64,000 nt of DNA from an uncultured Clostridia bacterium (GTDB taxonomy: Bacteria > Bacillota > Clostridia > Oscillospirales > Oscillospiraceae), in assembly GCA_947307255.1 (NCBI GenBank), contig CAMZIO010000002.1, positions 39,638 to 103,637 of the forward strand. Reading direction: 5' to 3'. Every line of letters begins with the position of its first letter. Position 1 is the stretch's first letter. Below the pieces are notes generated by a model that had not been told where the DNA came from, searched no databases, and worked only from the letters and a program-made list of their open reading frames with translations. A program made the position numbers and the translations under genes. Shown one piece after another: positions 49,326 through 61,289 of the stretch.

Positions 49326-50024
49326 CTATCCGTTTTTGATGCGCAGCGTGCGCAGATACGCCTTTTGCTCCGGCGCAATACGATAACTCTCTATCGCCTT
49401 TTGAACCGTCTTATTGTGCGTCCAAAGAGCAAGGCGCCGCTCGCGCAGATAAGGAATCGCCGCATCGTACTGCTTGGCAAGTGCTGTGGCAAAATACCAC
49501 GCGATCGCCGTGTTGATATAGTATTCCTCAGTGCGCAGCGCGGCGACCAGGGCGAGCTGCTCCGGGGCAAACGCCTCGTCCAAAAAATAGCTCAGCAGCA
49601 TCCCCACGCCAAAGCGGACCGTATATACGTGCGAAGAGGCAAGCCAGCGCGGAAGGTGCGTCAGCAGCTCCGCTCGGTGCTGCTGAAATACCGGCGGGCG
49701 CAGCATATCGCAGGTGGCCCAGTTGTCCACGAATGGCAAAAACGCCTCAACCTCATCCATGACACGCGCATAGTCCCGCCTCGTGCAGAGGATGAGCGCG
49801 TGCAGATTGTTTTCCTCGTAATACCGATGCGGAAGCGATTGCAGATAGGTGCCGCTTGCCGTATGCGCGGCATATTCCCTGGCGAGACGGCGCAGCGTCG
49901 GCGTGCGGACGCCGATCACGGTGTCCGGGTCAAGCGTCGGCAACAGCTTGCTTTGAAATTCTTTATATTTAAAATCCTGTAAAGCAAATAACCTTTGCAG
50001 AATCTCCGCTTCTATTCCTTGCAT
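49326..50024 (-). CDS. alkD: DNA alkylation repair protein, AlkD-like
   Basis: A 232-residue all-alpha HEAT-repeat-like protein. Typical features are LPTLDPDTVIGVRTPTLRRL near the N-terminus, FVDNWATCDMLRP in the middle and the repeated TVRFGVGMLLSYF, then INTAIAWYFATALAK. AlkD glycosylases remove N3/N7-alkyl bases without flipping them. The gene overlaps the preceding NUDIX gene by 13 bases and ends the repair-related cluster. Converges with cotJC. Confidence 0.88.
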   Translation of the reverse strand: MQGIEAEILQRLFALQDFKYKEFQSKLLPTLDPDTVIGVRTPTLRRLAREYAAHTASGTYLQSLPHRYYEENNLHALILCTRRDYARVMDEVEAFLPFVDNWATCDMLRPPVFQQHRAELLTHLPRWLASSHVYTVRFGVGMLLSYFLDEAFAPEQLALVAALRTEEYYINTAIAWYFATALAKQYDAAIPYLRERRLALWTHNKTVQKAIESYRIAPEQKAYLRTLRIKNG

Positions 50025-50404
50025 TGCTCTCTTCTCAATTTGTCCAAAATCACTTCATCAGCCGGGCAGAACGTATAGTCATCGATCTCCTGCACGGTGA
50101 TAAAACGCATATCGTTATGCTCCAGCAGGCGGGGCGTCCCTCGTGCGATGGAGGCTTCCAAAAGCGTAAGGTGCACCGTCAGATCCGGGTACGTATGCAC
50201 TACGTCCATAAAAACAGGACCGACGCAGACCGTAACGCCAAGCTCTTCCCGACATTCGCGGATCAAGGCCTGCTCCTTCGTCTCGCCGCGCTCTACCTTC
50301 CCGCCGACAAATTCCCATAAAAGCCCCCGCGCCTTGTGCGCCGGACGCTGACAAATCAAAAATCTCTCCCCCTGCCGAATCAAAGCGGCAACCACTTCCG
50401 TCAT
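50012..50404 (-). CDS. NUDIX hydrolase, MutT-like
   Basis: A 130-residue protein with a complete Nudix box, GGKVERGETKEQALIRECREELG, in a MutT-type context (RPAHKARGLLWEFVGG). MutT-like enzymes remove 8-oxo-dGTP from the nucleotide pool; the exact substrate is inferred. The ATG at 50404 has GAAGGG; the track start is 45 codons too early and lies in the neighbouring VOC gene's frame space. Coupled to alkD. Confidence 0.87.
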   Translation of the reverse strand: MTEVVAALIRQGERFLICQRPAHKARGLLWEFVGGKVERGETKEQALIRECREELGVTVCVGPVFMDVVHTYPDLTVHLTLLEASIARGTPRLLEHNDMRFITVQEIDDYTFCPADEVILDKLRREQCKE

Positions 50405-50414
50405 CGCGTACCCT

Positions 50415-50783
50415 TCACTTTCTATCCGGGACGATTTCGATCCAGTAACCGTCCGGGTCGATGATGAAGTAAATCCCCATCTTCGGGTTTTCAAAACAGA
50501 TACAGCCCATTTCCTCGTGCTTTTTATGCGCAGCGGCATAATCCGGCGTGCAAAAAGCCAAGTGAAACTCGCACTCTCCCAGATCGTACGGCTGCGGGTG
50601 ATCGCGCAGCGCCGTCAGCTCCAGGCGGAAATCGGTCTTTCCGTCCCCCAGAAACACAATGACAAAGCTGCCATCCTCCGCCTCCCGGCGGCGCACCTCA
50701 CGAAGGCCGAGCGCGTCGCGGTAAAAGTTGATCGAACGCTCCAGATCCGTAACATTGAAATTGAAATGTTGGAAAGCAAACAT
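50415..50783 (-). CDS. VOC-family protein (glyoxalase-like)
   Basis: A 122-residue vicinal-oxygen-chelate protein with the paired beta-alpha-beta-beta-beta pattern: FQHFNFNVTDLERSINFY, RLELTAL, and FHLAFCTPD with a C-terminal IDPDGYWIEI. His and Glu residues at metal-ligand positions suggest an active lactoylglutathione-lyase-like enzyme, but many relatives have other substrates. Located between ligA and the Nudix gene. Confidence 0.82.
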   Translation of the reverse strand: MFAFQHFNFNVTDLERSINFYRDALGLREVRRREAEDGSFVIVFLGDGKTDFRLELTALRDHPQPYDLGECEFHLAFCTPDYAAAHKKHEEMGCICFENPKMGIYFIIDPDGYWIEIVPDRK

Positions 50784-50801
50784 CCCGTTCCTGCGCTCCT
50801 T

Positions 50802-53551
<2,750 letters not shown>

Positions 53552-53592
53552 AGTCCCACCTCACTGACAGGGTATGCGCCGACGGCTTTTCC

Positions 53593-54975
53593 CTATTCTT
53601 CCAGTGCGTTGACCAGGTCTTTGAAGTACCGTCCGCGCACCATAAAGTTGGGGAACTGGTCAAATGCCGCGCAGGCGGGCGAAAGCGTTACTACGTCGCC
53701 CGGCTGCGCACGCTCAGCGGCGATGCGCACCGCATCGTCCAGCGTGGCGGATTCGATCATCTCCGGCGTGCCCTGATAGGCGGCGCAGGAGGTAACACAG
53801 GCGCGGATCTTGTCCGCCGTCGCGCCGCAGAGGATCAGCAGCTTTACGTGCTCGATCAGCTCAGGCCCCAGTACGTCAAACGGGATGTGCTTATCGTACC
53901 CGCCGGCAATCACGATCAGCTTCTGCGAAAACGCGCGCAGCCCGGCAATCGTGCGCGTGGGGCTGGTAGCGATGGAATCGTTATACCAACGCACGCCACG
54001 GCGCGTGCGCACCAGCTCAATGCGGTGCTCTACCCCGGCAAATTCGCGTGCGACGGCGCAAATAACCGCATCGCTGACCAGACCGTCCACTGCGGTGATC
54101 GCGGCAAGGTAGTTCTCCACGTTGTGTTGGCCGGGAATGCGGATTTCGTCGGTTTTGACCACCATCCGCTCCTCCGAGCCGCGGCGCAGCCAGATCGCGC
54201 CGTCGCGCACGAACGCCCCGTCCGCAACCTCCTGGCGGCGGCTGAACAGGCGGACGCGGCCCCGCGCTTTTTGAGCAAGCGCGCGTGTGATATCGTTGTC
54301 CAGATTGAAAACGGCAATATCATTCTTGCCCTGATAGCGGAAGATATTCTCCTTTGCCGCAATATACTCCTCCATCCCACGATGTACGTCCAGATGGTTC
54401 GGGGCGAGGTTCGTCAGCACGGCGATATGCGGAGAGCGGGTCATATCCAGCAGCTGAAAGGACGACAGCTCCAGCACGGCGACGTCGTCCGCGTGCATTT
54501 CTCCCGCTTCCGACAGCAGCGGATGGCCGATGTTGCCGCCGAGATGCACCGTCCGCCCCGCCCGGCGCAAAAACTCCGCAATGACGCTGGTCGTGGTGGT
54601 CTTTCCGTCGCTTCCGGTTACGGCGATGATCGGGCAGGGACAAACCTCAAAGAATACCTGCATCTCCGAGGTAATCACGCTGCCACGCGCTTTGGCCTCC
54701 AGCAGCTCCGGCAGATCCGGGCGCATACCGGGCGTGCGGAAAATGACGTCCGCGGTAATTCCCTTCAGATAGTCCTCCCCCAGCTTCAAATCGACGCCCA
54801 TCGTCTCCAGCTCTTCCGCGGTTTTGCCCAGCGCCGCCCGCTCCTTTTTGTCGCAGGCAGTTACGGCAATGCCGTGTGCGCGCAGCAGACGAATCAGCGG
54901 CGTGTTGCTCACACCAATGCCCAGCACCGCAACGGACCGGTGCGCCAGCGTCTTGAGATAACCCTCCAGATTCAT
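53593..54975 (-). CDS. murD: UDP-N-acetylmuramoyl-L-alanine--D-glutamate ligase
   Basis: A 460-residue Mur ligase starting MNLEGYLKTLAHRSVAVLG. ATP-binding loop GSDGKTTTTSVI near 114-121, then the family motif NLAPNHLDVH, and a C-terminal domain from EHRIELVRTRRGVRWYNDS. Adds D-Glu to UDP-MurNAc-L-Ala in the cytosol. The ATG at 54975 has GGAAGT; the track start is 128 codons upstream, in untranslated sequence. Confidence 0.96.
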   Translation of the reverse strand: MNLEGYLKTLAHRSVAVLGIGVSNTPLIRLLRAHGIAVTACDKKERAALGKTAEELETMGVDLKLGEDYLKGITADVIFRTPGMRPDLPELLEAKARGSVITSEMQVFFEVCPCPIIAVTGSDGKTTTTSVIAEFLRRAGRTVHLGGNIGHPLLSEAGEMHADDVAVLELSSFQLLDMTRSPHIAVLTNLAPNHLDVHRGMEEYIAAKENIFRYQGKNDIAVFNLDNDITRALAQKARGRVRLFSRRQEVADGAFVRDGAIWLRRGSEERMVVKTDEIRIPGQHNVENYLAAITAVDGLVSDAVICAVAREFAGVEHRIELVRTRRGVRWYNDSIATSPTRTIAGLRAFSQKLIVIAGGYDKHIPFDVLGPELIEHVKLLILCGATADKIRACVTSCAAYQGTPEMIESATLDDAVRIAAERAQPGDVVTLSPACAAFDQFPNFMVRGRYFKDLVNALEE

Positions 54976-55063
54976 GGTAAATACTTCCTTTCCAAAATCA
55001 GCGTTGTCATTATAACGCAAAGCTTTGCAAATAGCAATCTCCTTCTTGCTTCCGTCGCCGCCG

Positions 55064-55099
55064 ACAAAAAAGAAGGACCGATACCGATCAGTCCTTCTT
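55064..55099 (-). terminator. Terminator overlapping the end of the exported-protein gene
   Basis: 9-bp stem, AAGAAGGAC with GTCCTTCTT (55070-55078 and 55091-55099), followed on the minus strand by TTTTTTGT. The stem includes the last codons of the upstream gene. Confidence 0.75.
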
Positions 55100-55864
55100 C
55101 GCATCGTCCGATTGCGTTTGCGGATCAAACAGCACCGTACCGTCCGGCAGTGTGAACGCCTGTTCGTCCACGTTACCGGTATCCAGATTCGACATGGCCA
55201 TACGATAAATGACGGCGCTGCCCTGCATTCGCTCTGCAGCGCATAGAAGGCCGCTTTGTACGTTGACGTAGCAGCGCTCAACGTATCCGGCGTCATCCGG
55301 CGCAGTTTCCACGTAAATACACTCCTGCGTATTGAGAAGACGATAGTCCGCAACGGCAATCTCTGCTATCGGATAGCGCAAAATATGCTCGTAGGTGGGA
55401 ATCCCCAACTCCTCATCCGCAGAAAACGGCTCTTTCGCTGTAAAGTATTTTCCATTGTCATCATACCAGATATAGCAACGATCCTCGCTGATGATTTCAT
55501 GGCGCTCGGTATGATTCGGGCTTTGCGACAGGTCTATACGCGTCCACGGTCCCGCTACGGATACCTGCGCATCGGTCGTGGCGCTATCCTCCGCAAAATA
55601 TCGCTCGATCGTAATCCTGCAGCTGTAATTCTCCGGCCGGGAGAGCGTTTCAATGGCGCGCTGCACCGTTTCCGGCCGAATCTCAATGCGATAGATCTGC
55701 TCCTTCTCCGGATTGCCGGACGTGTTGTTTTCCTCCGTTGCATCCTCGTCCGGTAATACGACCTTTGCCGCATGGTTCAGATTTCCCTGCACCAGCAAGA
55801 TCAGCACCAGCAGGATCAACGCCGCAAAGGCGGCGGCAACCGGCGCATATTTTTTTCGTTTCAT
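55088..55864 (-). CDS. Membrane-anchored exported protein of unknown function
   Basis: A 258-residue protein with a basic start and one membrane segment (VAAAFAALILLVLILLVQG), then an acidic linker and a beta-rich domain (PENYSCRITIERYF; QVSVAGPWTRIDLSQ; TQECIYVETAPDDAGYVERC). The pattern of an anchored domain with long beta strands resembles lipoprotein-carrier-like folds of Clostridia sporulation or envelope proteins, but no named family was recognised. ATG at 55864; track start too early. Confidence 0.7.
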   Translation of the reverse strand: MKRKKYAPVAAAFAALILLVLILLVQGNLNHAAKVVLPDEDATEENNTSGNPEKEQIYRIEIRPETVQRAIETLSRPENYSCRITIERYFAEDSATTDAQVSVAGPWTRIDLSQSPNHTERHEIISEDRCYIWYDDNGKYFTAKEPFSADEELGIPTYEHILRYPIAEIAVADYRLLNTQECIYVETAPDDAGYVERCYVNVQSGLLCAAERMQGSAVIYRMAMSNLDTGNVDEQAFTLPDGTVLFDPQTQSDDAKKD

Positions 55865-55904
55865 CCGACCGCCTCCTTTTCCCTTGCGCTGATCATTTTT
55901 GTGT

Positions 55905-57053
55905 CTATGCGTGAAAATCCGCGGGGCGCGTATCGCTGCGGCCAAAGTACCACAAAATTGCGTCCGCAATGCGCGCGCAGGCGAACCCATCGCCGTATGG
56001 GTTGACGGCGTGCGCCATCTTCGCGTAGGCCGCTTCATCGCGCAGCAGCTCGTTGCTCATACGCACGATATCGTCATAGGCGACGCCGCAGAGCTTTACC
56101 GTACCGGCAGCCACCGCCTCCGGCCGCTCCGTTTCCCGCCGCATGACCAAAACGGGCTTGCCCAGCGCGGGCGCTTCTTCCTGCAGCCCGCCGGAGTCCG
56201 TCATCACCAGATAGGTCCGCGCCATGAGATTGTGCATCTCGTTCGCCGGCAGCGGTTCGATGAGATGCACCCGCGGCGCGCCGGAAAGATATTCCTGCGC
56301 ATTGTCGCGCACATAGGGACTCATATGTACGGGATAGACCAATTCCACGTCCTCGTTGTCCTGTGCGATTCGGCGCAGCGCCAGCATGATATTCTTCATC
56401 GGCTCACCGTAATTCTCGCGACGGTGGCAGGTTACCAGAACGATCTTCTTATGCGCGTAATCCAGCTCGTTGAGCGTATCGGTGGCAAAGGCGTAGTCGC
56501 TGCGCACAGTGGTCTTCAGCGCGTCGATCACGGTATTGCCGGTTACGAACAGGCCGTCATGAATCCCCTCGCGCAGAAGGTTGGCGCGGTTGTTCTCAGT
56601 GGGGCAGAAAAACAGGTCGGCAATTTGCGTAACGAGCTTTCGATTCATCTCCTCCGGGAACGGAGAGTATTTATCGTTGGTGCGCAGCCCCGCTTCCACA
56701 TGACCGACGGGGATCTTGTGGTAAAAGGCAGAGAGCGCGCCGGCGAACGTCGTGGAGGTATCGCCATGCACCAGGATCATATCGGGTTGAAGCTGCTCAA
56801 TTGCCGCATCCATGCCCAGCAGGCACTTGCTGGTAATCGTCGAAAGCGTCTGGCGCGGCGTCATAATATCCAGATCACAATCCGCCTTGAGCGAAAATAC
56901 GTCCATCACACTGTCAAGCATCTGGCGATGCTGCGCCGTTACGCAGCACAGGCTCTCGATCTCCTCGCGTGCGGCAAGCTCTTTGACCAGCGGAGCCATC
57001 TTGATCGCCTCTGGGCGCGTGCCGAATACGCTCATGATGCGCAGCTTTTTCAT
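55905..57053 (-). CDS. wecB: UDP-N-acetylglucosamine 2-epimerase (non-hydrolysing)
   Basis: A 382-residue epimerase converting UDP-GlcNAc and UDP-ManNAc. Signatures: SVFGTRPEAIKMAPLV at the N-terminus, VHGDTSTTFAGALSAFY, GHVEAGLRT, CHRRENYG and, near the C-terminus, TDSGGLQEEAPALGKPVL. Feeds wall-polysaccharide or teichoic-acid-like synthesis. Overlaps the following (upstream) transferase gene's stop by four bases, so both work in one pathway. Confidence 0.95.
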   Translation of the reverse strand: MKKLRIMSVFGTRPEAIKMAPLVKELAAREEIESLCCVTAQHRQMLDSVMDVFSLKADCDLDIMTPRQTLSTITSKCLLGMDAAIEQLQPDMILVHGDTSTTFAGALSAFYHKIPVGHVEAGLRTNDKYSPFPEEMNRKLVTQIADLFFCPTENNRANLLREGIHDGLFVTGNTVIDALKTTVRSDYAFATDTLNELDYAHKKIVLVTCHRRENYGEPMKNIMLALRRIAQDNEDVELVYPVHMSPYVRDNAQEYLSGAPRVHLIEPLPANEMHNLMARTYLVMTDSGGLQEEAPALGKPVLVMRRETERPEAVAAGTVKLCGVAYDDIVRMSNELLRDEAAYAKMAHAVNPYGDGFACARIADAILWYFGRSDTRPADFHA

Positions 57054-58270
57054 TTCGTTTCTCCTCCGTTTTCTCCGGCATCTACAATTTTGACGACCTC
57101 CTGTACCCGGACGGTATGCCCGCCCTCCGCCGCCTTGCGGCTGAGCACCGGCTCCTCCCCGCTGGGCGCCGCAGACGCATCGCTCTCCGTCGCAGCGCGC
57201 TCATCTGCCTGATTCGCGTGTGCGATTTCCCGCGGAAAAATCACCCGCGCGGCGATGTAGGCGACCACTGCCAGGGTTAAAAGCAGCAGCATGGCCTTGA
57301 TCGCATCGCTTGCGGTGAGCACCACGGCGCTCAATCCCAGGATGCTGCTGACCACGTATAACGCCGCCACCGCCTGCTTTTGGTTAAGCCCCATGTCAAT
57401 CAGCCGGTGATGGATGTGTCCGCGATCCGGCGCCATAGGATTCTGCCCGTGCGCCAGACGGCGGGTGATGGCAAAAATCGTGTCGAACATCGGAAGCCCC
57501 AGCACCAGAAAAGGCACGACGAAGGAGACGATCGCATAGTACTTGAACAGCCCCTGGATCGAGATCGTGGCCAGAATATAGCCGAGGAAGGTCGAGCCGG
57601 TATCCCCCATGAACATCTTGGCCGGATTGCGGTTATAGGGCATAAAGCCGACGCACGCACCCACCAGCGCCGCCATGACCAACGCAACCTGCGACTCTGA
57701 CACCAGCAGAGCAATCACCAGCAGCGTCAACGCGCTGATGGTCGATACGCCGTTGGCCAGGCCGTCCAGCCCGTCGATCAGATTCACTGAGTTCGTAATG
57801 CCCACGATCCACAGCACCGTGATCGGAATGGCAAGCCAGCCCAGATCCCAGTACTCCTCGGCGCTGAAGACGTTGGGATTGGAGAGCGTGTGGATCACCA
57901 CGCCGTGAAATACGGCGATCAGCGCGGCGGCGATCTGCACCAGGAACTTAAAGCCCGCGCGCAGCGGCGACATATCGTCCACCACGCCCAGCACCACGAT
58001 CGTTACGGCGCCGAGCAGGATACCCTGCATCTGGTGGTCGATCTTGACGAACAGTAGAATACTGACGATAAAGCCCAGGAAAATCGCCAGTCCGCCGAGA
58101 CGCGGCGTGGGCTTTTTGTGCATACGGCGGTTATCCTTCGGCACGTCGATCGCACCGATCTTATAGGCAAAGGACTTCACCAGCGGGCACATTAAAAAGC
58201 TTACGAACATTGCGCACAGCACTGCGCCGCCCACAAAGAGCAAGAGTTCTTTTGAAATCATCGTTATCAT
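57050..58270 (-). CDS. MraY/WecA-type undecaprenyl-phosphate sugar-1-phosphate transferase
   Basis: A 406-residue integral membrane enzyme with about ten to eleven helices. Motifs: DVPKDNRRMHKKPTPRLGG (cytosolic Asp-rich start), GVVDDMSPL, NLIDGLDGLANG, GFMPYNRNPAKMFMGDTG and RGHIHHRLIDMG. The pattern matches WecA/TagO, which starts teichoic-acid or other polysaccharide chains on undecaprenyl phosphate, not MraY. The C-terminal ~70 residues are a cytosolic extension. Coupled to wecB, consistent with a shared wall-polymer pathway. Confidence 0.92.
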   Translation of the reverse strand: MITMISKELLLFVGGAVLCAMFVSFLMCPLVKSFAYKIGAIDVPKDNRRMHKKPTPRLGGLAIFLGFIVSILLFVKIDHQMQGILLGAVTIVVLGVVDDMSPLRAGFKFLVQIAAALIAVFHGVVIHTLSNPNVFSAEEYWDLGWLAIPITVLWIVGITNSVNLIDGLDGLANGVSTISALTLLVIALLVSESQVALVMAALVGACVGFMPYNRNPAKMFMGDTGSTFLGYILATISIQGLFKYYAIVSFVVPFLVLGLPMFDTIFAITRRLAHGQNPMAPDRGHIHHRLIDMGLNQKQAVAALYVVSSILGLSAVVLTASDAIKAMLLLLTLAVVAYIAARVIFPREIAHANQADERAATESDASAAPSGEEPVLSRKAAEGGHTVRVQEVVKIVDAGENGGETK

Positions 58271-58281
58271 GGTCTGCTTCC

Positions 58282-59295
58282 TTATCTCTGGACGAATCCG
58301 ACCTTTTTATAAACCTTACGCAGCGTCTTTTCCGCGACATAAGACGCCTTTTCCGCACCGGCGCGGTAGACGCCCTCCAGATACGCCTTATCCTGGATGA
58401 GGCGGCTTGCCTCCTCGCGGATCGGGCGCAGCGTTTCGATTACCGCCTCGCCCACGGCGGGCTTAAACGCGCCGTATCCCAGGCCGGCAAATTCGGTTTC
58501 GATCTCGTCGTAGCTTTTGCCGGTAACGGCGGCGTAAATCGTCATCAGGTTGGATACGCCCGGTTTATTCGCCGGGTCATAGCGCACGCAGCGCTCCGTG
58601 TCGCTGTCGGTAACGGCACGCTTGAATTTGCGGGCGATGTCCTCCGGCTTTTCCATCACAAAGACACAGCCGTCCGGCAGGGACTTGCTCATCTTACTGT
58701 CCGGCTCTGTCAGGCACATCACGCGCGCGCCCGCCTTGGGAATGTACGGCTCCGGCATCTTGAACACGTCGCCGTAAATGCCGTTAAAGCGCTGGACGAT
58801 ATTCCGGCACAGTTCCACGTGCTGCTTCTGGTCCTCGCCCACCGGGACAAAATCCGGTTGATACAGCAGGATATCCGCCGCCATCAGCGCAGGATAGGTG
58901 AAAAGACCGCCGTTGATATTTTCCTTGTGCCGGGCGGATTTGTCCTTGAACTGCGTCATACGCGAAAGCTCGCCAAACATCGTGTAGCAGTTGAGCACCC
59001 AGCCAAGCTCAGCGTGCTGGTGCACATGAGACTGGATAAAAAGCGTGTTCTTTTCCGGATCGAGGCCGCTTGCAATATAAATCGCCAGCTGCTCCAGCGT
59101 GCGCCGGCGCAGATCCGCCGGCGTCTGGCGCACGGTGATCGTATGCATATCAGCCATAAAATAATAATTATCAAACTCCTCCGTGCGCGCCACCCAGTTT
59201 CGAATCGCACCAAGGTAGTTGCCCAACTGCAGATCGCCGCTGGGCTGTATGCCGGAGAGCATCACTTTTTTCGCCTGTCTTACGTTGTCTTCCAT
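58282..59295 (-). CDS. trpS: Tryptophanyl-tRNA synthetase
   Basis: A 337-residue class I synthetase. HIGH-region variant SGIQPSGDLQLGNYLGA near the N-terminus, then YLALMAADILLYQ-like YPALMAADILLYQPDFVP, VGEDQKQHVEL and KMSKS in DSKMSKSLPDG. Charges tRNA-Trp. ATG at 59295 chosen because MEDNVRQAKKVMLSG is the normal N-terminus; the track start is 34 codons early. No T-box was seen in the ~150-base leader. Confidence 0.96.
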   Translation of the reverse strand: MEDNVRQAKKVMLSGIQPSGDLQLGNYLGAIRNWVARTEEFDNYYFMADMHTITVRQTPADLRRRTLEQLAIYIASGLDPEKNTLFIQSHVHQHAELGWVLNCYTMFGELSRMTQFKDKSARHKENINGGLFTYPALMAADILLYQPDFVPVGEDQKQHVELCRNIVQRFNGIYGDVFKMPEPYIPKAGARVMCLTEPDSKMSKSLPDGCVFVMEKPEDIARKFKRAVTDSDTERCVRYDPANKPGVSNLMTIYAAVTGKSYDEIETEFAGLGYGAFKPAVGEAVIETLRPIREEASRLIQDKAYLEGVYRAGAEKASYVAEKTLRKVYKKVGFVQR

Positions 59296-59447
59296 GCTGT
59301 TTCCCTCATTTCCTGTGTTTTCTCTCGTATCGTCTGCCGAACGCATCAAAACGCATCCGATCCGTGCCCTGCTGCAATTGGCTTGCTGTCGGCGCACCGA
59401 TTCGGCATACGGAATAATCCGATCAAAGCAACATCTATTTCCGAAGT

Positions 59448-59476
59448 ATTATATCATACGGCGCAAAAAAGTACAA
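59448..59476 (-). promoter_or_regulatory. Promoter of trpS
   Basis: Minus-strand TTGTAC (59471-59476), 17-base spacer, TATAAT (59448-59453) with TG one base before: an extended -10 promoter. The leader to the start codon is about 145 bases and contains no recognised riboswitch. Confidence 0.78.
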
Positions 59477-59532
59477 GGGCAAAAGCTGTTTTGTCCGGCT
59501 GTAACCTCTTTTGATGTTCTTCCGACGCCTAC

Positions 59533-59564
59533 GAAAAAAGAGGCACACCAACGGTGTGCCTCTT
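59533..59564 (-). terminator. Terminator of the hydrogenase operon
   Basis: 12-bp stem AAGAGGCACACC with GGTGTGCCTCTT (59538-59549 and 59553-59564), loop AAC, followed on the minus strand by TTTTTT-type sequence. Confidence 0.85.
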
Positions 59565-59586
59565 CCCTACTGTATGCTATAAAGCG

Positions 59587-61284
59587 TTAGTCCTTTACAT
59601 AGCTTACATGCAGGAGCTTGTGAGCCTTCTCTTCGCCCATATCCTCCAGCATACGCACCACAACGGGGTTACGCTCGGCGCGCTTGAACAGAGCGGCCTT
59701 ATCGGCAGAATACAGTCCTTCGCCGCGCGCGTGCTTGGTAACGCGGAAGCCCTGGGGCTGGCCGGCGCCGCCGACGCAGCCGTTCTGGCAGGTCATAACC
59801 TCGATGAGGTGATAGAACGCCTCGCCCGCATCAATCTTTTTCAGCAGCTCGCGGGCATTGACCAGGCCGTTGACCACGGCAAGACGAATCTCCATATCAC
59901 CGATATGGAGCGTTGCCTCCTTGATCGGCTCATCGCCGCGAAGACCCATAAATTCGATCTCGCGCAGGGCGTTCTTGCTCTTATCGGGCACGCAGTGGCG
60001 CACCACCGCTTCCGCCACGCCGCCGGTAACGCCGTAGATTATGGCGGAGCCAGACCCCATACCGTAAGGCAGGTCGGGAGATTCCAGCTCGACCTCGTTG
60101 AGCTGGATACCGGTTTCGCGGATCATATCAACCAGCTCGCGCGTGGTGAGCACCAGATCAACGTCGGGCATACCGTCATGCTTGAACTCGTCGCGCGCGG
60201 CCTCCATCTTCTTGGCCGTGCAGGGCATGATGGCGATGTGATAGGTGCGGCGGCCATCCTCCGCATCCTTGGAAGCATACTGATCCCGCAGGATAGCGGC
60301 AAACATATGCATCGGGGACTTGCAGGTAGAGATATTGCGCAGGTACTTGGGGTTCTCCTCTTCCAGATACTTCACCCACGCCGGACAGCAGGAGGTAAAC
60401 ATCGGGAACGGGCCGCCGGTAGCCAGACGCTGCTTAAACTCCTCCGCCTCGCAGATGGTCGTGAAGTCTGCGCTGAAGGTGGTGTCGTACACCTCGTCCA
60501 CGCCCATGAGCTTGAGCGCCGTAACCAGCTTGTCGAGCACGTTTTCACCGGCAGGAATGCCGAAATTCTCACCCACGGCGACACGCACGGCCGGCGCGAT
60601 CTGCACGACGACACGCTTGTTCGGGTCGTGGATAGCCGCCCATGCCTTGCCGATCTCATCCTTAACCGTAATCGCACCGGTGGGGCAAACGGCGGCACAC
60701 TGGCCGCAGCTGACGCACTTGGTCTCAGCGATCTTGCGGTCAAAGGCCGGCAAGACCTGCAGCCGAGAACCGCGGCTGGCAAAGTCGATGATATTCATAC
60801 CCTGCATTTCCTCACACACGCGCACACAGTCGCCGCAGAGGATGCACTTGTTCGGATCACGGAAGATCGCCGGGCTCGATTCGTCGTAGGCAGCGCGCTC
60901 GCGCGTATCCTGAAAACGCACGCGATGGACGCCGAACTGCTGCGCCAGCTCCTGCAGGCGGCAGTTGCCGCTCTTCGCGCAGGTTGTGCAGTTGCAGTCG
61001 TGGGATGCCAGCATCAGCTCAAGAATCATGCGGCGATGCTTGAGCAGACGCATCGAGTTCGTCTTGATGACCAGGCCGTCGCGCGGCTCCATCGAGCAAG
61101 CCGCGTCAATTTTACCGCGCTCGTCCTCGACGATGCACATACGGCACGCGCCGTAGGTCGACAGGTCGGAATGGTAGCAGAAAGTAGGCATTTCGATGCC
61201 CGCCTTGCGAATAACGGACAGGACGTTCTTCTCGCCGTCGAAGCTGACGCGCTGGCCGTCCACAATCATAATTCCCTTTGCCAT
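59587..61284 (-). CDS. hydA: [FeFe]-hydrogenase catalytic subunit
   Basis: A 565-residue group A [FeFe]-hydrogenase. N-terminal [2Fe-2S] domain (CYHSDLSTYGACRMC), His-Cys cluster region (HDCNCTTCAKSGNCRL), two [4Fe-4S] motifs (CILCGDCVRVC and CVSCGQCAAVC), and the three H-cluster motifs: TSCCPAWVKY, MPCTAKKMEA and MTCQNGCVGGAGQP. Encoded with the HydB- and HydC-like subunits, it most likely makes H2 with electrons from NADH and ferredoxin together. ATG at 61284 with GGAGG; the track GTG is three codons earlier. Confidence 0.95.
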   Translation of the reverse strand: MAKGIMIVDGQRVSFDGEKNVLSVIRKAGIEMPTFCYHSDLSTYGACRMCIVEDERGKIDAACSMEPRDGLVIKTNSMRLLKHRRMILELMLASHDCNCTTCAKSGNCRLQELAQQFGVHRVRFQDTRERAAYDESSPAIFRDPNKCILCGDCVRVCEEMQGMNIIDFASRGSRLQVLPAFDRKIAETKCVSCGQCAAVCPTGAITVKDEIGKAWAAIHDPNKRVVVQIAPAVRVAVGENFGIPAGENVLDKLVTALKLMGVDEVYDTTFSADFTTICEAEEFKQRLATGGPFPMFTSCCPAWVKYLEEENPKYLRNISTCKSPMHMFAAILRDQYASKDAEDGRRTYHIAIMPCTAKKMEAARDEFKHDGMPDVDLVLTTRELVDMIRETGIQLNEVELESPDLPYGMGSGSAIIYGVTGGVAEAVVRHCVPDKSKNALREIEFMGLRGDEPIKEATLHIGDMEIRLAVVNGLVNARELLKKIDAGEAFYHLIEVMTCQNGCVGGAGQPQGFRVTKHARGEGLYSADKAALFKRAERNPVVVRMLEDMGEEKAHKLLHVSYVKD

Positions 61285-61289
61285 TGCGC

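Noticed and set aside
59296-59447. Searched the trpS leader for a T-box.
   Set aside because: The conserved T-box core and a competing terminator are not visible.
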